Source: an uncultured Collinsella sp. (GTDB lineage: Bacteria > Actinomycetota > Coriobacteriia > Coriobacteriales > Coriobacteriaceae). Taken from it: a stretch of DNA of 14,217 nucleotides. The stretch spans positions 1-14,217 of the forward strand of contig CABQMF010000049.1 in the NCBI GenBank assembly GCA_902465265.1. Reading direction: 5' to 3'. Under the pieces are notes generated by a model that worked only from the letters and a program-made list of their open reading frames with translations, was not told the origin of the DNA and did no database searches. Positions 13,250-14,217 of this stretch are shown here, one piece after another. The stretch's first letter is position 1; the number at the start of each line of letters is the position of its first letter. Both the position numbers and the translations under genes were made by a program.

Positions 13250-13933
13250 TTACTCAGCCTCCTGGACAAGCGCGGCGGCGACGGCATCCTGGGGGATGTC
13301 GAGACCGTGCGCACGAACCAGCTCGACCGTCTGCGCGAAGACTTCCTCGATGGTCGCGGTGGCGTCGACGAGCTTTACGCGGTCTGGCTCCTCGGCGGCA
13401 ATGCTGCAGAATCCCTGGTAAACACGCTCCTGGAAGGCCATGCCCTTGGCCTCCATGCGATCGGCCGCACCGCGGGCCGCCATGCGCAGCGCCGCCTGCT
13501 CGGGCGTGATGTGATAGACGAGCGTGAGCGCCGGATGCGTACCGGCGACAGCCAGGTTGTTGGCATCGCGCACCATCTGACGGTCGAGGCCATCGGCAAA
13601 CGCCTGGTAGCAGGTCGTGGAATCGTAGAAGCGGTCGCACAGGGCCACCTTGCCGGCAGCGAGGGCAGGCGCGATAACCTCGTGCACCAGCTGGGCGCGC
13701 GCGGCCTCGTAGAGCAGCAGCTCGCAGGTGTCGCCCATCGCCGTATTGGCGGGGTCGAGCAGCAGGGCGCGGATCTTTTCGCTGATGGCGGTGCCGCCCG
13801 GCTCGCGCAGGCTCACAACCTGGTAGCCAGCGAGCTCGAGCGCACGGGCAAGCAGGCGCGCCTGCGTGGACTTGCCGGCGCCGTCGACGCCCTCGAGCGT
13901 GATAAAGCTATGTTGAGCGGGCTCAAAAGCCAT
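13250..13933 (-). CDS. tmk: Thymidylate kinase
   Basis: The enzyme phosphorylates dTMP to dTDP with ATP in the dTTP pathway. The 227-residue product shows the P-loop GVDGAGKST (15-23), the conserved REPGGT (43-48), the DRFYDST segment (100-106) whose DR(F/Y) motif binds substrate, and a LID-like stretch from about 148 (RMAARGAADRMEAKG). ATG 13933 is preceded by AGGAAGGGG with 8-nt spacing. It is the first gene of the tmk-holB-ricT unit, with its stop one base from the next start. Length and motifs are normal for a bacterial thymidylate kinase. Confidence 0.96.
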   Translation of the reverse strand: MAFEPAQHSFITLEGVDGAGKSTQARLLARALELAGYQVVSLREPGGTAISEKIRALLLDPANTAMGDTCELLLYEAARAQLVHEVIAPALAAGKVALCDRFYDSTTCYQAFADGLDRQMVRDANNLAVAGTHPALTLVYHITPEQAALRMAARGAADRMEAKGMAFQERVYQGFCSIAAEEPDRVKLVDATATIEEVFAQTVELVRAHGLDIPQDAVAAALVQEAE

Positions 13934-13962
13934 GGGCGCAGCCCCTTCCTACAAGGCGCGAA

Positions 13963-13978
13963 AATGCAAGTTATAGCA
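13963..13978 (-). promoter_or_regulatory. Extended -10 promoter of the tmk operon
   Basis: On the minus strand TGCTATAAC (13978 to 13970) fits an extended -10 (TGnTATAAT, one mismatch). No good -35 is seen, as is usual for extended -10 promoters. Transcription would start near 13963, about 30 nt before tmk. The rest of 13934-14020 shows nothing else. Confidence 0.45.
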
Positions 13979-14021
13979 ACCAAGCCATGATACCCCAGCG
14001 TCCGGCGCACCCCAAATCCCA

Positions 14022-14107
14022 CCTAGTCATTGGGGACGTTCTTAAATGACTAGGCGACAGTTAGGGACGTTCCTAAAATGCCGGCCAAAAAGGAACGTCC
14101 CCAACTG
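14022..14107. repeat. Two consecutive REP-like hairpins sharing GGGACGTT
   Basis: The first is a perfect 10-bp stem (14022-14031 with 14045-14054) whose loop contains GGGGACGTTC. The second is 17 bp with one mismatch (14058-14074 with 14091-14107, 16-nt loop), built from AGGGACGTTCCT and its complement. A copy of the same 12-mer is at 8062-8073. This looks like a dispersed palindromic (REP/BIME) element upstream of tmk. Confidence 0.65.
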
Positions 14108-14217
14108 CCGACCCCCTAAGTTGCGGTGAAATAGGGACTGAATACGCCTTCTAACAGCAAATGGGGGTGCGGACAGAAAGTTGGACCGCGGGGCGGTCCG
14201 GACTGGAGGTTCGCATG
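14108..14217 (+). other. Possible start of a plus-strand gene or insertion sequence at the right edge
   Basis: The window ends with an ATG at 14215-14217 preceded by TGGAGG with 5-nt spacing, a reasonable plus-strand start. Upstream, AGAAAGTTGGACC recalls the GTTGGACA terminal repeats of IS150-type IS3 elements, and GGACCGC (14183-14189) pairs with GCGGTCC (14193-14199). Coding sequence beyond the edge is not visible, so this is a suggestion only. Confidence 0.3.

Overview
The window is high-GC DNA that is densely coded, and every convincing gene lies on the minus strand. Protein style, the tmk-holB-ricT order, the ComF to HPF neighbourhood and the dispersed GGGACGTT inverted repeats suggest a gut Coriobacteriia genome, most likely Collinsella or a close relative. 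No tRNA, rRNA, CRISPR array or complete mobile element was seen. The assignment comes from reading the sequence, not from a search.

Read in the direction of transcription (right to left), the first unit starts after a repeat-rich stretch (about 13934-14217). It contains thymidylate kinase (13933-13250), DNA polymerase III delta-prime (13248-12121) and a RicT/YaaT PSP1-domain protein with a long arginine-rich tail (12130-10430). The spacings and overlaps are very tight. A ComF-type phosphoribosyltransferase follows (10327-9521), whose Shine-Dalgarno lies inside a hairpin. It overlaps or abuts a DUF559/AbiEi-like putative nuclease-fold protein (9509-8400).

From 8399 to 7706 there is about 700 bp without a protein gene. 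Its distal half is AT-rich, with inverted repeats and strong hairpins. Its proximal half has a good TATAAT promoter followed by a roughly 266-nt sequence whose two ends pair in an 11-bp helix and which contains several internal hairpins. This is the best candidate for an unannotated structured RNA. Its position between comF and the hibernation factor gene recalls the raiA RNA neighbourhood. It could instead be a leader of the next gene.

Downstream are a solute-binding lipoprotein (7705-6674, with its own terminator), the long ribosome hibernation promoting factor (6356-5772, with its own terminator) and a DegV fatty-acid-binding protein (5691-4738). Then comes a four-gene cluster with 5-15 nt gaps: a beta-hydroxyacid dehydrogenase with a Cys/His-rich repeat tail (4645-3566), a small membrane protein (3560-3132), a HEAT-repeat-like protein (3116-2418) and an NAD-type isocitrate dehydrogenase (2411-1326). 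The last gene (1199-105) encodes a membrane-anchored SurA-N-like protein and ends at a strong terminator.

Most of the window is housekeeping or conserved. The least ordinary parts are the structured RNA region, the metal-binding-like dehydrogenase tail, the hairpin over the comF ribosome binding site, and the repeats at 8182-8365 and 14022-14107.
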